This document shows, one piece after another, positions 47,375 through 57,182 of a DNA stretch of 64,000 bases (its first letter is position 1; each line of letters opens with the position of its first letter). The notes under the pieces are model-generated. The model did not search any database and was not told where the DNA came from. It saw nothing but the letters and a program-made list of their open reading frames with translations. The DNA is from Talpa occidentalis (Eukaryota > Chordata > Mammalia > Eulipotyphla > Talpidae). The DNA lies in contig NW_023601104.1 in assembly GCF_014898055.3 (NCBI RefSeq), forward strand, positions 83,063,106-83,127,105, read 5' to 3'. The position numbers and the translations under genes were made by a program.

Positions 47375-47761
47375 CTTCTGCCTGCTCTGCTCCCCGCTCT
47401 GGCTCTGGTGAATTCTCTCACCCTCTCGCGCTTCTGACTGTACCAAGTGCTTGTATAAATAAATAAATAAATATTTAAAAAAAAAAAAGTTAAAGACTGC
47501 CGTTGTCAGCCTCCCCACAGACGAGCTCTCACCTGTCTCTTTCTCTTCCAAGTGTCTCCTTCCACGTCCCCTAAGTCCCGGTTACAAGCCCAAGGCTGAG
47601 AAGCAAGTGCAGCTTCTTCACATGTCTCTCTGCCCCTTGAGCCTCCTCTTGGCTCCTCCTTGATCTCCTTCCTAACTTATTCATCTTCTCTAGTTTCCTG
47701 TGCCTTAGGGTGGGGCAGGGAAACTGGAACCTCCCATTCCCCTGGGGATTACCCAGTTACA

Positions 47762-48087
47762 GTATGATTAATAAAACATGAGCTGTGGATAGGTAACAAT
47801 GAGGTTCCACTAGTTTCTTACTTTTCTGAGTAGGTTTAAGTATAGGCAGGGTCATCGATATAAAACACACTTTCCGATTTAAATTTATAAACAGTTATGA
47901 ATGAGTACATTTTGTTCTCTCCTCACACCCAGCAGGTGGGATAGATAGAGCTTCAGTATGATTGCTGGACATGATCTTGCTGACAGTGTGGTTTCCTAGC
48001 TGATGTCTACTTCTACCTCTTTCTCTATCTGGCCTTAGTGTCCTTAGTGAGGACTGGACCTATGTTACAGTGATCTGATAGCTTGTT
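47762..48087. other. unassigned sequence
   Basis: Nothing recognised between the outer LTR-B and the next SINE. Confidence 0.4.
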
Positions 48088-48098
48088 TAAAATTTTGG

Positions 48099-48363
48099 TG
48101 GGGACCTCCTTTGTGGCACAGGGGATTAAGCACCGCACTGTGAGGCAATTGCAGCCTCTGCAGCACAAGCTCGATGCCCGACCCGCCAGGGAGCTAACCA
48201 CATGGCGTGCAGCATCGCCTGCTGCTCCCCTCAGCAGTGTATTTCAGTCCAGTCTGCCTGTTCTGCTCCCTACTCTGTCTCTGGTGAATCTTCTCACCTC
48301 TCCCTACACCTCTGGCCTGTACTCAGCTCTTGTATGCATAAATAAATAAATCTTTAAAAAAAA
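48099..48363 (+). mobile_element. SINE-A, full length
   Basis: The duplication TAAAATTTTGG is exact (48088-48098, 48364-48374). Head GGGGACCTCCTTTGTGGCAC, complete body and tail. Confidence 0.9.
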
Positions 48364-48866
48364 TAAAATTTTGGCAAAGCCATTTAACATCCTAAAGCTG
48401 ACCCTCTATAGTCAAACTGTTGTAATTTTCAGAGCATTGTTTCAATCCCAATCCTCTGGTTAACCACAATTCACACAGAAACACAATTGGATAATTTTCT
48501 AATTTCTAATTGGCCATTTAGGATTTGAAGTGCCTGACACCACTGCCCTTCAGATTTAAAGAAAATGGCTTTTATGACTTTTCACATCAGATTTCTTTGT
48601 TTCAGGGAGAATATATGTTGCTTTCTTTTTAAAATATGGCAGGTTCAGAGATTCAACCAAGTCCAGGTGGATTGAAAACTAAACACATCTGTGTAACTGC
48701 TACCAAATTGAGAAATAGAACATTACCAACTTCCCAAAGACTGTGTCAGGCATTGCAGGGTAAATCCCTGAAAGATTAAATTGCTCTGATTTTACAACCA
48801 TCAATTTGCTTTGCTCGTTCTTATTCTTTACATGATAGAAATCAAAGCATATGTACTCCTTGTAAT

Positions 48867-48967
48867 CTAATTTTTTTTATTTATTTTTTTAATTAATAAA
48901 TTTTATTTTTATATTCCCCATACAATTGCAATCCCCCCATTCGGACCCCAATCCCTCATTTTGCATC
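48867..48967 (-). mobile_element. L1 3' end, short antisense insertion
   Basis: Reverse complement GATTGGGGTCCGAATGGGG and TTGTATGGGGAATATAAAAA matches the 3' terminus of the L1 at 36226-36853, ending in an A-rich tail. About 100 bp, strongly 5'-truncated, set inside the L1M relic. Confidence 0.7.
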
Positions 48968-49135
48968 TGTGGCAGTCATGCATATGATTGGTATTTAAGT
49001 TGACAATGGAATTAATGGTCAAGGTAAATGTGCCACAAATCACATCTTCCATTCTACTCTTAAGGGACAGCCACAGTAGTTCCCACGTGGGCTGTTAGGA
49101 ACAAAGCTGCTGTGTACAAGTCCATTGTATTGGGA

Positions 49136-49429
49136 TGTTGGAAAAGTCATTGAAAGGTTGATGCTGGAGGCCAGCATGCAAAAGCCCACCAGGAAGCCCA
49201 CCTGGGGCCAGGAATGCAGAAGCCTGCCTAGAAGATTCAGACAATGAACCCCTCCCTGCCCTACAATCTTTTCCTCGCCATGCAAAGAAGCCTGCCTACC
49301 CCTGACAATGTGCAGGGCTTCACCCACCCCCACCTTGGGTCCCTGAATCCCACCCGGGGCACAATAAATTCCGCCCCCTTCAGGAAATTTAGCCTGGCTC
49401 TCCTTTTCTTTACCACCACGAACCTTTCA
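49136..49429 (+). mobile_element. possible small LTR of a third family
   Basis: GC-richer block starting TGTTGGAAAAGTC and ending CCTTTCA, with AATAAA at 49363-49368 and a U5-like CT-rich end (GCCTGGCTCTCCTTTTCTTT). Flanking sequence on both sides continues the L1M, so it is an insertion. It does not resemble LTR-A or LTR-B, and no clean target duplication is visible. Confidence 0.45.
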
Positions 49430-49479
49430 GTCATGATGTATTTTTTCAAGCAAAAATGTGTCATGACTTTTCCTACAAT

Positions 49480-49525
49480 GTGTGTATATGTGTGTGTGTG
49501 TGTAACACATATATATATATTTACA
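49480..49525. repeat. TG/TA microsatellite
   Basis: Alternating GTGTGTATATGTGTGTGTGT followed by ACACATATATATATAT. Likely polymorphic simple repeat. Confidence 0.85.
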
Positions 49526-51147
49526 CTCTTATATTCAATATAGTCAGAGAAGTGTATTCATTGACATGCAGGTATTGCAATTTTGAAGGTTATACAAAAC
49601 AACTTACCAAAATTGTCTTACCAATTGAAATCTCCACTAACATTTTATAAGTTCTAATTACACATTATCACCAATACAAGGCATTTTAAAACATCTGAAT
49701 TGCTATTTCATTATTTAAGTGGGAGTATGTGAAAAACCTTCATTGTGTTTTATTTCCATTTGCCAGATAACAAATGTGGTTGAATATTTTCAAATAATAC
49801 TGGTTATTTCAATATACTTATATGTAGAGTGACTTTTCAGGCTGTACTCTTTTTTAATTGAAAGCATTTTCTTTCTCAATGACTTTAACGAGATCTTTAA
49901 AAATGCACAACCATTGAAGACAGACAAATCACACACTTTCTCCTAATTTGTGCCTTCTTTTCTTCTTATCATGACTCTGATAAATGGGGATTTTCCATGT
50001 TCATATGGTCAAATTTTCCAAGCTTTTCCTTTGTAGCCAGTTCTTTGCATGCCCACTAATAAGAAATATTTGCTTACTAAAAGTCATGAATGCATTTTCT
50101 TATGTTAGCTTTTAGTAAGTTAGATGGGGGCAGTTTTGTTTTTATTTTTCTCATCATTTTTTATCTTTTATATACACATTAAAGAGTTACTTGCATTTGA
50201 TTTTGTGAATGAAATAAGATAGGATCCAAATGGCTTCTATCAGTAGTACTTGTTGTTTTTATTATTATCATTCCTATCATCCAGCTATCCCAGAATCATT
50301 TATTAAGCAGACCATTCTTTATTACAGAGAAGTGACACCTCTGTCACATATCATATTTCTATAGATATCCATGTGCTCATTTCTCTAAAATCTGTATTCT
50401 GATCATTGATCTATTTTATCCTTGTGATAATGCCATGTAATTTTAATTTCTGTTACTAATTATATCTTGATATCTGGTATTATAAATTCCCCATCTTTGT
50501 CTTTGCTAGATTGGTTATTTAATTTTCTGTATAATTTTTGGAATAAGGTTGTCAAGGAAAATTATTGGAATTTTGACTGAAATTACATACATTATTTGAG
50601 ATCTGACATCTTTTCAATATTGAACCTTCTCATTGGGCCTAGTAAATCTTATTTTAATTTAGGTAGGACTTTTATTTATTTTCAAGGATATTTTGAAGTT
50701 CTTTGTGTGCTATGGTGACATCCAACTCTTCACCAGGTTTATTATTGATTCTATTGTAAATGGCATTGGTTTTTCAATTTCATTTTCTGCTATTTGCTAA
50801 TTTTTAAAACTAGAAGTTATTTTTTATCATGATCTTGTACTTAATATAACCTTGCTTAATCGACAAATGACAAATTACTTCTAACAATTGTTTTTGTAAT
50901 TTTATTAACTTACTACATATATAACTATGTACGTAGAAAAATGCATATACAAATGAGTTTTATTATTTTTCCTCTACTGTAATTAACTTTGTCTCACCTT
51001 ATTACAAAAACTGAATCTCTAGTGTCCTGTTACATGAAAGTGATCTGCCTATAACCTCGGAAAGACTGATCTATATTTACCATTTAATATGAACCTAGCA
51101 GCATGTTATTGAATATACAAATACTTTGTAAAGATAGATTTATTTTT

Positions 51148-51463
51148 GGGCCTCCCCGGTGGCGCAGCGGTTGAGCGCTGGGTTGCGAAGCTGCCCGCAG
51201 CCTCTGTAGCGCCGGTTCGATCCCCGGCTGCTCCCCAGCCACCAGAGGAGGGTCCCACATGGCGCGCAGACCTCTCCTGCCGCCCGCTGCTCCCCTCAGC
51301 AGTGTACTTTGGTCCTTCTGCCTGCTCTGCTCCCCGCTCTGGCTCTGGTGAATTCTCTCACCCTCCCGCGCTTCTGACTGTACCCAGTGCTTGTATAAAC
51401 AAAACAAACTAATGAATAAATAAATAAATAAATAAAACATGCCTCTAAAAAAAAAAAAAAAAA
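51148..51463 (+). mobile_element. SINE-B1, full length, inside L1M
   Basis: ATAGATTTATTTTT at 51134-51147 recurs exactly at 51464-51477. Carries the B1 block. The tail is long and irregular (AAACAAAACAAACTAATGAA, ATAAATA array, ACATGCCTCT, then 20 or so A). An 88-codon sense frame here is SINE sequence. Confidence 0.94.
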
Positions 51464-52161
51464 ATAGATTTATTTTTCTCAAATCATCCATGGTCATTGG
51501 ATTTTACCAAATATATTTTATTTGCTTATTGAGATAATCATTATATTTTATATTTTTCTTTCTGAATACAACTTTTCCTATACCCTACAGGTTTGATCAT
51601 TTTACTTTGCTTTTGGTTTTCCTTTAAACTGTTGTTTGTGTGTTTAGAAACTTATGGTTTAATTTCCCAGTAGTTGCATATTATAATCTTCTTGCTAATG
51701 ACTTTTCTTTGGAAGTATAGCGAGCAACTGATGTGTTCTCTCCCCTAGACTCAGAAGCAACTGAGGGTGATGCCTGTTAGAATCCCTTTACAAAAATAAG
51801 CCAAGAAATTTGTGGAAGAAACTGGACCTATCATAAATGTTTTGTTTTGACACCTGCACTGCTGCCTTTATCGTTGATATTTTTCATTGTGCAACTTATA
51901 ATTGTGTGATTGAGCTGCAATAGAAGTGGGGATCATAGCTAAGAGAAAAGGATGTAACCAGCATGTTATAAAAGCTGAAGGATCTCAAGGAGGCTCCCTC
52001 GTCCAGGCTGCAGTGGTCTCACATGCACTCAGCACAATCTCTCATTCCCATGCCCATTCTAAGAGCAGAAGCGGGATGGGGGTGTTGTGCTTGAGATGCC
52101 TGCCTAGTCCTTCCCATTAATGCTGTAGGCATCTTTTGTATCTTTCATTAAAGCTAAATAA

Positions 52162-52428
52162 ACATGGGCCTCCCTGGGGGTGCAGGGGTTAAAGACACAG
52201 CACTCTCAAGGTATTGGTAGCCACTGCAACAGGAGTTCAATCCCCCACCAAGCAACTGACCCAGGTGGTACAGCAGACCTCTTCTGTCTCAGATGCTGCT
52301 CCCCTCAGCAGTGTATTTCAGTCGATCTGCATGTTCTGCTGTCCACTCTGTCTCTGATGATCCCTCTTATCCCCCTACCTCTGGCCTTCATCCCAGTTCT
52401 TGTATGCATAAATAAATCTTTAAAAAAG
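52162..52428 (+). mobile_element. SINE-A, full length, inside L1M
   Basis: AAAGCTAAATAA is exact on both sides (52150-52161, 52429-52440). Head GGGCCTCCCTGGGGGTGCAG, complete tail. Confidence 0.92.
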
Positions 52429-52579
52429 AAAGCTAAATAAGCTTGGTGATGGATATAGCCTATCATGCCTTGCAATTTTGATTTTTGACTAAATCTAATA
52501 CCTATTAATCCTTTTTTTTTTTTGAGCCCAACTGTCTCACTTGGAATATGTTATTTATGCATGCATTTATTTATACTCC

Positions 52580-52790
52580 TTTAAATTTTATTGATTTGCC
52601 ATTTATTTACAATAATGTATCAGTTTGGGGATACAGCTTCACACCTCAACATGAGCCCATGCATCACCTGCTCTCTACCAAAGCGCCAGTGCCAGGACAC
52701 AATCACTTTATCCCTTTGTACACTTCTTCTTCCTCCCCAAGACCACTGTGTCTTGTCAAGTTAAATGGATGGTACGTTATAATTTCTTGA
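52580..52790 (-). mobile_element. L1 3'UTR-like piece, antisense
   Basis: Reverse complement contains CTGATACATTATTGTAAATA and an A-rich end (T-run at 52511-52521), with the word order of L1 3'UTRs. It may be a separate insertion into the L1M relic or part of it. Confidence 0.35.
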
Positions 52791-53321
52791 AACATGCTTT
52801 ACAAACCAGCACTGGCCAATTTAGTAAGTGTTCTCTTAGCTATTGAAAAAACAAAAAAAGGTGTGTTGTGCAATGTGGAGTTTGACGGTTCTATTTATGT
52901 CACTTAAACCTGTAATATTATGTATATATTTTACCAAAAAAATTATGTCTTCTTCATCGGCTAGTACTTAAGGAAGGTGTTTAAAATCTCTCCCGATTGT
53001 TAAGATTTCACCTTTCCCCTTTTATTTTTGTTAGTTTTGTTTTTTTATAATTTTTGAGGCCATACATTATTAAGTGAATTATTCCAGCAAACCGACCATT
53101 TTATCTTTATGAAATGTATCTTTCAGTATATGCTATAACTCAGAGCTACCTCATTAGGTATCCTTATAAGCATACAAATGCGATGTTTGATTGTACTTGC
53201 ACAGCATATCTTTTCCCTTTTAATGTTTTGGGTTTTTTGGTTGCTGTTTTAATCTGTACAGTTATTATTACCTTTAATTTAAATTATTTTTATTTAATTT
53301 TTATCAAAAGCTAGTCATCTT

Positions 53322-53548
53322 TCAGAGAGAGAGAGAAAGAAGCCCAGGGTGAAGACTTGCCAGGGGCTTGGAGGCCTGCTGGTCTCCTGGCCCGCTGCAC
53401 CCCTGCCTGCCATGTACCTGGTTGCTGCACTACATGGAAAAGCTCACTAAAAGCCTGAAAAAGCCACCAACGGCTCCAGGACTCTCCTTGACCCATCTGG
53501 TCTGCTCGAATCATACAGACCCTGCCCTGTGCCCATCCTGTCCCTACA
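53322..53548 (+). mobile_element. LTR-A, 5'-truncated, sense
   Basis: From AGAGAGAGAGAAAGAAGCCC onward it matches LTR-A: GGGGCTTGGAGGCCTGCTGG, AAAGCTCACTAAAAGCC (poly(A) signal changed to ACTAAA), and an end at CCTACA. About 190 bp of U3 is missing. No target duplication. The cut coincides with a GA-run, a likely breakpoint. Confidence 0.72.
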
Positions 53549-53574
53549 GAGCCCCAAACCCTTCTTGTGGGCAA

Positions 53575-53715
53575 AGTTTTCCCATCTCTCCTGTTGCTTT
53601 TCTCAGCAGCGTATTTCAATAAATCCACCTTTTCTGTTCTCCACTCTGTCTCTGGTGAAAGAATTCACCACCACCCACCCCACGCCTCTGGCCGCACCCC
53701 GATTCTTCCCCATTA
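53575..53715 (+). mobile_element. SINE-A, 5'-truncated and diverged
   Basis: CCATCTCTCCTGTTGCTTTT, CAGCAGCGTATTTCAATAAA, CTCTGTCTCTGGTGAAAG and CCCCGATTCTTCCCCATTAC follow the SINE-A body. Head and A-tail are missing. It sits 27 bp after the end of the LTR-A. Confidence 0.65.
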
Positions 53716-53956
53716 CATGTAACCTCTTTTCTATATTTTTTCATTTATCCCTCTGTCAGACTGTGTATGTTATTACTTAGCTTCTAGTTCACTAATCTTC
53801 ATTTTGGATGATTATTTGGCTCATTTAAACTATAAATTATAGCTTATAAATCATAGCTCATTTAAATTATAAACTTTAGTTATTATTAGTTTTAGTTATA
53901 ATTTAACATCAGTTTTAAAAGCCACCATTCTGTTAAAACTGTTCACATCGTATTCT

Positions 53957-54229
53957 CTTTTTTTTTTTTTTAAAGATTTATTTATTTATGCATACAAGAA
54001 CTGGGATACAGGCCAGAGGTGTGGGGGGTGAGAGGATTCACCAGAGACAGAGTGGGGAACAGAACAGGCAGACTGACTGAAATACACTGCTGAGGGGAGC
54101 AGTGGGAGAGACAGGAGAGGTCTGCTGCACCATTGGGTAGCTCCATGGCCAGGGATCGAACTCATGCTGCAGTGGTTGTGGAGAGGTTCATAGGTTGTGT
54201 CTTAACCCCTTGAGCCACCAGGGAGGCCC
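53957..54229 (-). mobile_element. SINE-A, antisense
   Basis: T-run and AAAGATTTATTTATTTATGC at the left, head complement GAGCCACCAGGGAGGCCC at the right. Complete, but flanks TATTCTC and AGAAAGG do not form a target duplication, suggesting a rearranged right flank. Confidence 0.88.
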
Positions 54230-54490
54230 AGAAAGGACACTTTCACAGAGGCAAGTGGGAAGAGAGAGCTGCCCCTGAAAGGGACAGGTTTGTTAGAAGA
54301 GAGGCCTGCATGGTCACAGGCAGGCGGCCTTGGGGGAGCTGCCCCTGCTGCTTTGCAAAGAAGGTGGGTAGAGAGAAACACCCGTATGTGAGGGGCAGAC
54401 AGGGAGGCTGCATCTTGCCAAGGCAGACATTGCACTGGTATAGTATGCCTCTCCTTGGGAGGGCTCATCCCTTTGTGAAATTGTTAACAG
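54230..54490. other. GC-rich block of unknown origin
   Basis: Starts exactly at the head of the SINE and ends near TTGTTAACA. AGCTGCCCCTG occurs twice (54269 and 54338). Composition differs sharply from the AT-rich flanks and recalls LTR sequence, but it does not align with LTR-A or LTR-B and has no poly(A) signal. Frames on both strands have no known similarity. Confidence 0.3.
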
Positions 54491-54599
54491 GTGTTAAATT
54501 AATTATCATTAAGATTATAGTAATATAATAGTAATATCAGTAATATAGTAAGGATTTTTTTACATTTGATTTGACCAGGTAGATTTGAAAGGACCTGTG

Positions 54600-54785
54600 A
54601 TTTTTTTATTTATATATATTTTACACCATTGTTCATTTTTTACAATGTTTGATTTCACCTCTCAGGTGTTGGCCCCATAAAATTACCTCCAACAAGACAC
54701 CTCAGAACTGTCATCATAGATTCCTGCACTCTTTCCTCCTGTTTTGATCCCTCTTCCTCCTCCTTCCCTAATGAAATCTACCCAG
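54600..54785 (-). mobile_element. L1 3'UTR-like relic, antisense
   Basis: TACACCATTGTTCATTTTTT and ACAATGTTTGATTTCACCTC with the following CTTCCTCCTCCTTCCC follow the antisense pattern of L1 3' ends. Diverged. Confidence 0.35.
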
Positions 54786-54969
54786 GAGTGAAATTTCTAG
54801 GGCCTGTGATTTTTTGCAGTATTCCCACCTGGTCTGCCCTCCGGATACTTTACCCTTCTGTAGCTTGCTTAATGCCTATGTTAATCATTTCTACCCCCAC
54901 CTCTAGCTTCTGGTCTACTGATAATCTCCTTCCCCGATTTTCTACTCTTAGCCTCCATTTCAATGCTTC

Positions 54970-55110
54970 CACCTTTGAAAAACTGATAGTGATGTGGATG
55001 AGGTGGACCTTACTGCCATGCATGCTGGTATTCCAAGAGAAATATGTCTGTCTGAGTCACCACATAGAAATCGGGCTGCTGAGTAAATCAGAGACGAGCA
55101 CCTAGGCTAA
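54970..55110 (+). repeat. 140-bp direct duplication, copy 1
   Basis: From CACCTTTGAAAAACTGATAG to GAGCACCTAGGCTAA; recurs at 56258-56397 with about six differences. Direct orientation, start-to-start distance 1288 bp. It does not match the SINE, L1 or LTRs of the window. Confidence 0.9.
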
Positions 55111-55144
55111 ATGATACATCACTTTAAATGATGCATCACTTTAA
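55111..55144 (+). repeat. 17-bp tandem repeat, two units
   Basis: ATGATACATCACTTTAA then ATGATGCATCACTTTAA, one difference, directly abutting the end of duplication copy 1 and absent after copy 2. Confidence 0.85.
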
Positions 55145-56257
55145 ACAATTCTCAAGTTGAGATGATTCTAGTCTCAGTGAGGCCTGGTTTCCTACTAGTG
55201 CTTTTACTCTAAGAAGTAACCTTTGTGGACCTGAATTAAAACCCCAGAACGTGTGATAGGATAGCTTCTTCTTAAAGGAAGCTACATTTCTAATTTTTTC
55301 TCCCTGACATTGTTAAATTGTCAAAATTTTAACCCATTGTTTGTGACTTCCTTGACTTTAAGAAGGAAAATATTTAAGATCATTGAACTCACCACAGTGC
55401 ATGTCTCACTGGTATGTTGTTCCCTCAAGCTCTGACTCTTTGGGCATGTGTTGATATTTTTAATAGCTAAATTAAAAAATATATTATCTGTGGATGGATA
55501 ATAATCATTCATGACTTACTGATTAAATGATTTATAAGTGTGATTACAATGACTTTAGCCAGTTGCAGAAATTTTATAAGAATTGCTCCTAGTTGTACAG
55601 TTCATGTTAAAATTTAATATTTTTCTCTTTACATCAGTGTGCTAAACTATACATTGGAAAGGTGAGGAGGAAAGAAGGAAATAATATGAGATCTAACACA
55701 CTTATTTGAAGGACATCTATTAGATGACAAGTATTTCAACATGTAAATGCAAGTATTACTCAAACCCATCGTACAAAAAATAGGATTCTAGAAATTATAG
55801 CTTTCTATAAAGCTATTATATTGAGTGTGTGGAATGATCTTTTCAGAAAAGCTGAATATTTCAAAGAAAAAATATTGAATTACAGAGGATAAAATAGACC
55901 TTTAAAGATCATTTAATTCTCATATTACTGAAGATAAATCCCCACACAGAACAGAAAACACTGAGCTGCTTAATCTGAGAACTAAACTGGATGGCAAGCC
56001 TCTGGACTCTGTCTCGTTTGCTCCTCATGATTCCCCTACATCTCCTGACAGTCTCCAGGATCAGTGGAATAAGCTGTTCTAGCAAAAACCCAACCCAACC
56101 ATCACCATCTCAATGACAAAGAAAAGAAAAAAGATTTTAGTATTTAGGGTGCCTTACATGACAATGGGGTTTATTTAGCCTTTAGTTATAGAGAGCACAG
56201 GTTTATCACCCTCCTTGTGTTTCTTAATGCTCCAAAGGAGACATCCAAAACCTCTTA
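55145..56257. other. unassigned sequence between the duplicated blocks
   Basis: AT-rich, no recognised element. A phrase near 55893 (AGACCTTTAAAGATCATTTA) resembles an ancient dispersed repeat but is too short to call. Confidence 0.4.
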
Positions 56258-56397
56258 CACCTTTGAAAAACTGATAGTGATGTGGATGAGGTGGACCTTA
56301 CGGCCATGCATGCCAGTATTCCAAGAGAAATATGTCTGTCTGAGTCACCGCATAGAAATTGGGCGCTGAGTAAATCAGAGACGAGCACCTAGGCTAA
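56258..56397 (+). repeat. 140-bp direct duplication, copy 2
   Basis: About 96 percent identical by eye to 54970-55110, with one small length difference (GGGCGCTGAG against GGGCTGCTGAG). Both ends of the similarity are abrupt. Confidence 0.9.
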
Positions 56398-56655
56398 TGT
56401 TAATCAAGCCCTATTTGCTGCCAGGTAGCCCCAGATCATCTGCCCATGGTCACTCCCACAGCAAACCGGTGCTGATCTGGCTGCTGAGGTGGCACAGGAC
56501 CTGATACACTGCCTCTGGCAGATCTCAGAAGAGTTAGGCCCATTGAAGCCTCTGGGTGCATTTTCAATTGCATATTTCATTTTCTTTGCTTGTTCTGACA
56601 TTTCCAAATGCCTCTCACTTACTTGTGGCTGAATCCTGGCCATCCTGACACCCCC
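56398..56655 (-). other. GC-richer segment with an antisense frame
   Basis: An 79-codon ATG-started frame runs from 56643 down to 56404 on the minus strand. It contains SEQAKKMKYAIENA and several Cys residues. I do not recognise a family. The plus strand also reads a stretch with DLAAEVAQDLIHCL without a stop. Possibly a decayed processed pseudogene; no poly(A) tail or parent gene identified. Confidence 0.2.
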
Positions 56656-57182
56656 CAGAGATGCCCAGCTAAGGAATGAGTCACGTGGTATCTATATTCA
56701 GATACTGCATAGGCTTGGGGGTTACCCTAGATATACACGTGCATTAGCATCACTGCAAAGTCTAATTCAGTGTGTTATTAATACTTGGCTAAGCAGAGGA
56801 ATAAATGCCGCTTCCTAATAAGTATTGGCTTACAAAGCAATAAAGAATGCGCGTCATTAAAAACAGGGGCCTAAACCCTGACGTTGTATGTCTAACACAA
56901 CCTTCTCCTCTGCTCTGGAATCAAATTATTAGAGAATTGTAGGGAGCCTTATTTTTTATGCATCATTACCGCAACAAACAGATCATTATTCAGCAATTAC
57001 TCTAGGAGAGGTACTGTACCAAATTCTAGAATACGACTTTCACAAAGTGAGGCATGATTTCACCCATACGGATTCTGAGATGAGTGCAGTATAAATACCA
57101 CCAGACCGGATTTCAGGAAACTGCGTCCTACCTCTGCGCAATGCACTAGCAAGTAAAATGGCTTGAACTGTGCTGCAAGCAC
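56656..57182. other. unassigned sequence
   Basis: No recognised element. Confidence 0.4.

Larger units (their letters stand above)
46618..47489 (+). mobile_element. SINE-B1 split by the inner LTR-B
   Basis: Left part 46618-46788, right part 47375-47489. TAAAGACTGCCG at 46607-46618 recurs exactly at 47491-47502, proving insertion into the outer LTR-B. It carries the B1 block (CCCGGCTGCTCCCCGGCC). The break lies in CCTTC/TGCC of the body, where the inner LTR entered. Confidence 0.93.
46162..47761 (-). mobile_element. outer LTR-B, antisense, interrupted
   Basis: On the minus strand it begins TGTAACTGGGTAATCCCC at 47761 and ends CCCTGTAACA at 46162. Its own sequence lies in 46162-46249, 46314-46617 and 47503-47761; the rest is later insertions. 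ATTAAA precedes its U5. Flanks ATAT and GTAT may be a decayed 4-bp duplication. Its sense-strand hydrophobic frame has ACG in place of ATG and a TAA, so it is closed. Confidence 0.8.
48640..53320 (-). mobile_element. L1M-type relic (3'UTR to ORF2), antisense, fragmented
   Basis: Collinear with antisense L1M: GAAATAGAACATTACCAAC, TTGCTTTGCTCGTTCTTATT, GGAACAAAGCTGCTGTG, GGGGATTTTCCATGTTCATA, CATCCAGCTATCCCAGAATC, ATGGCATTGGTTTTTCAATT and, near 53110, ATGTATCTTTCAGTATATGC. It is broken by an L1 3' end, an LTR, two SINEs and probably another L1 scrap. All frames are lost. Confidence 0.65.
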
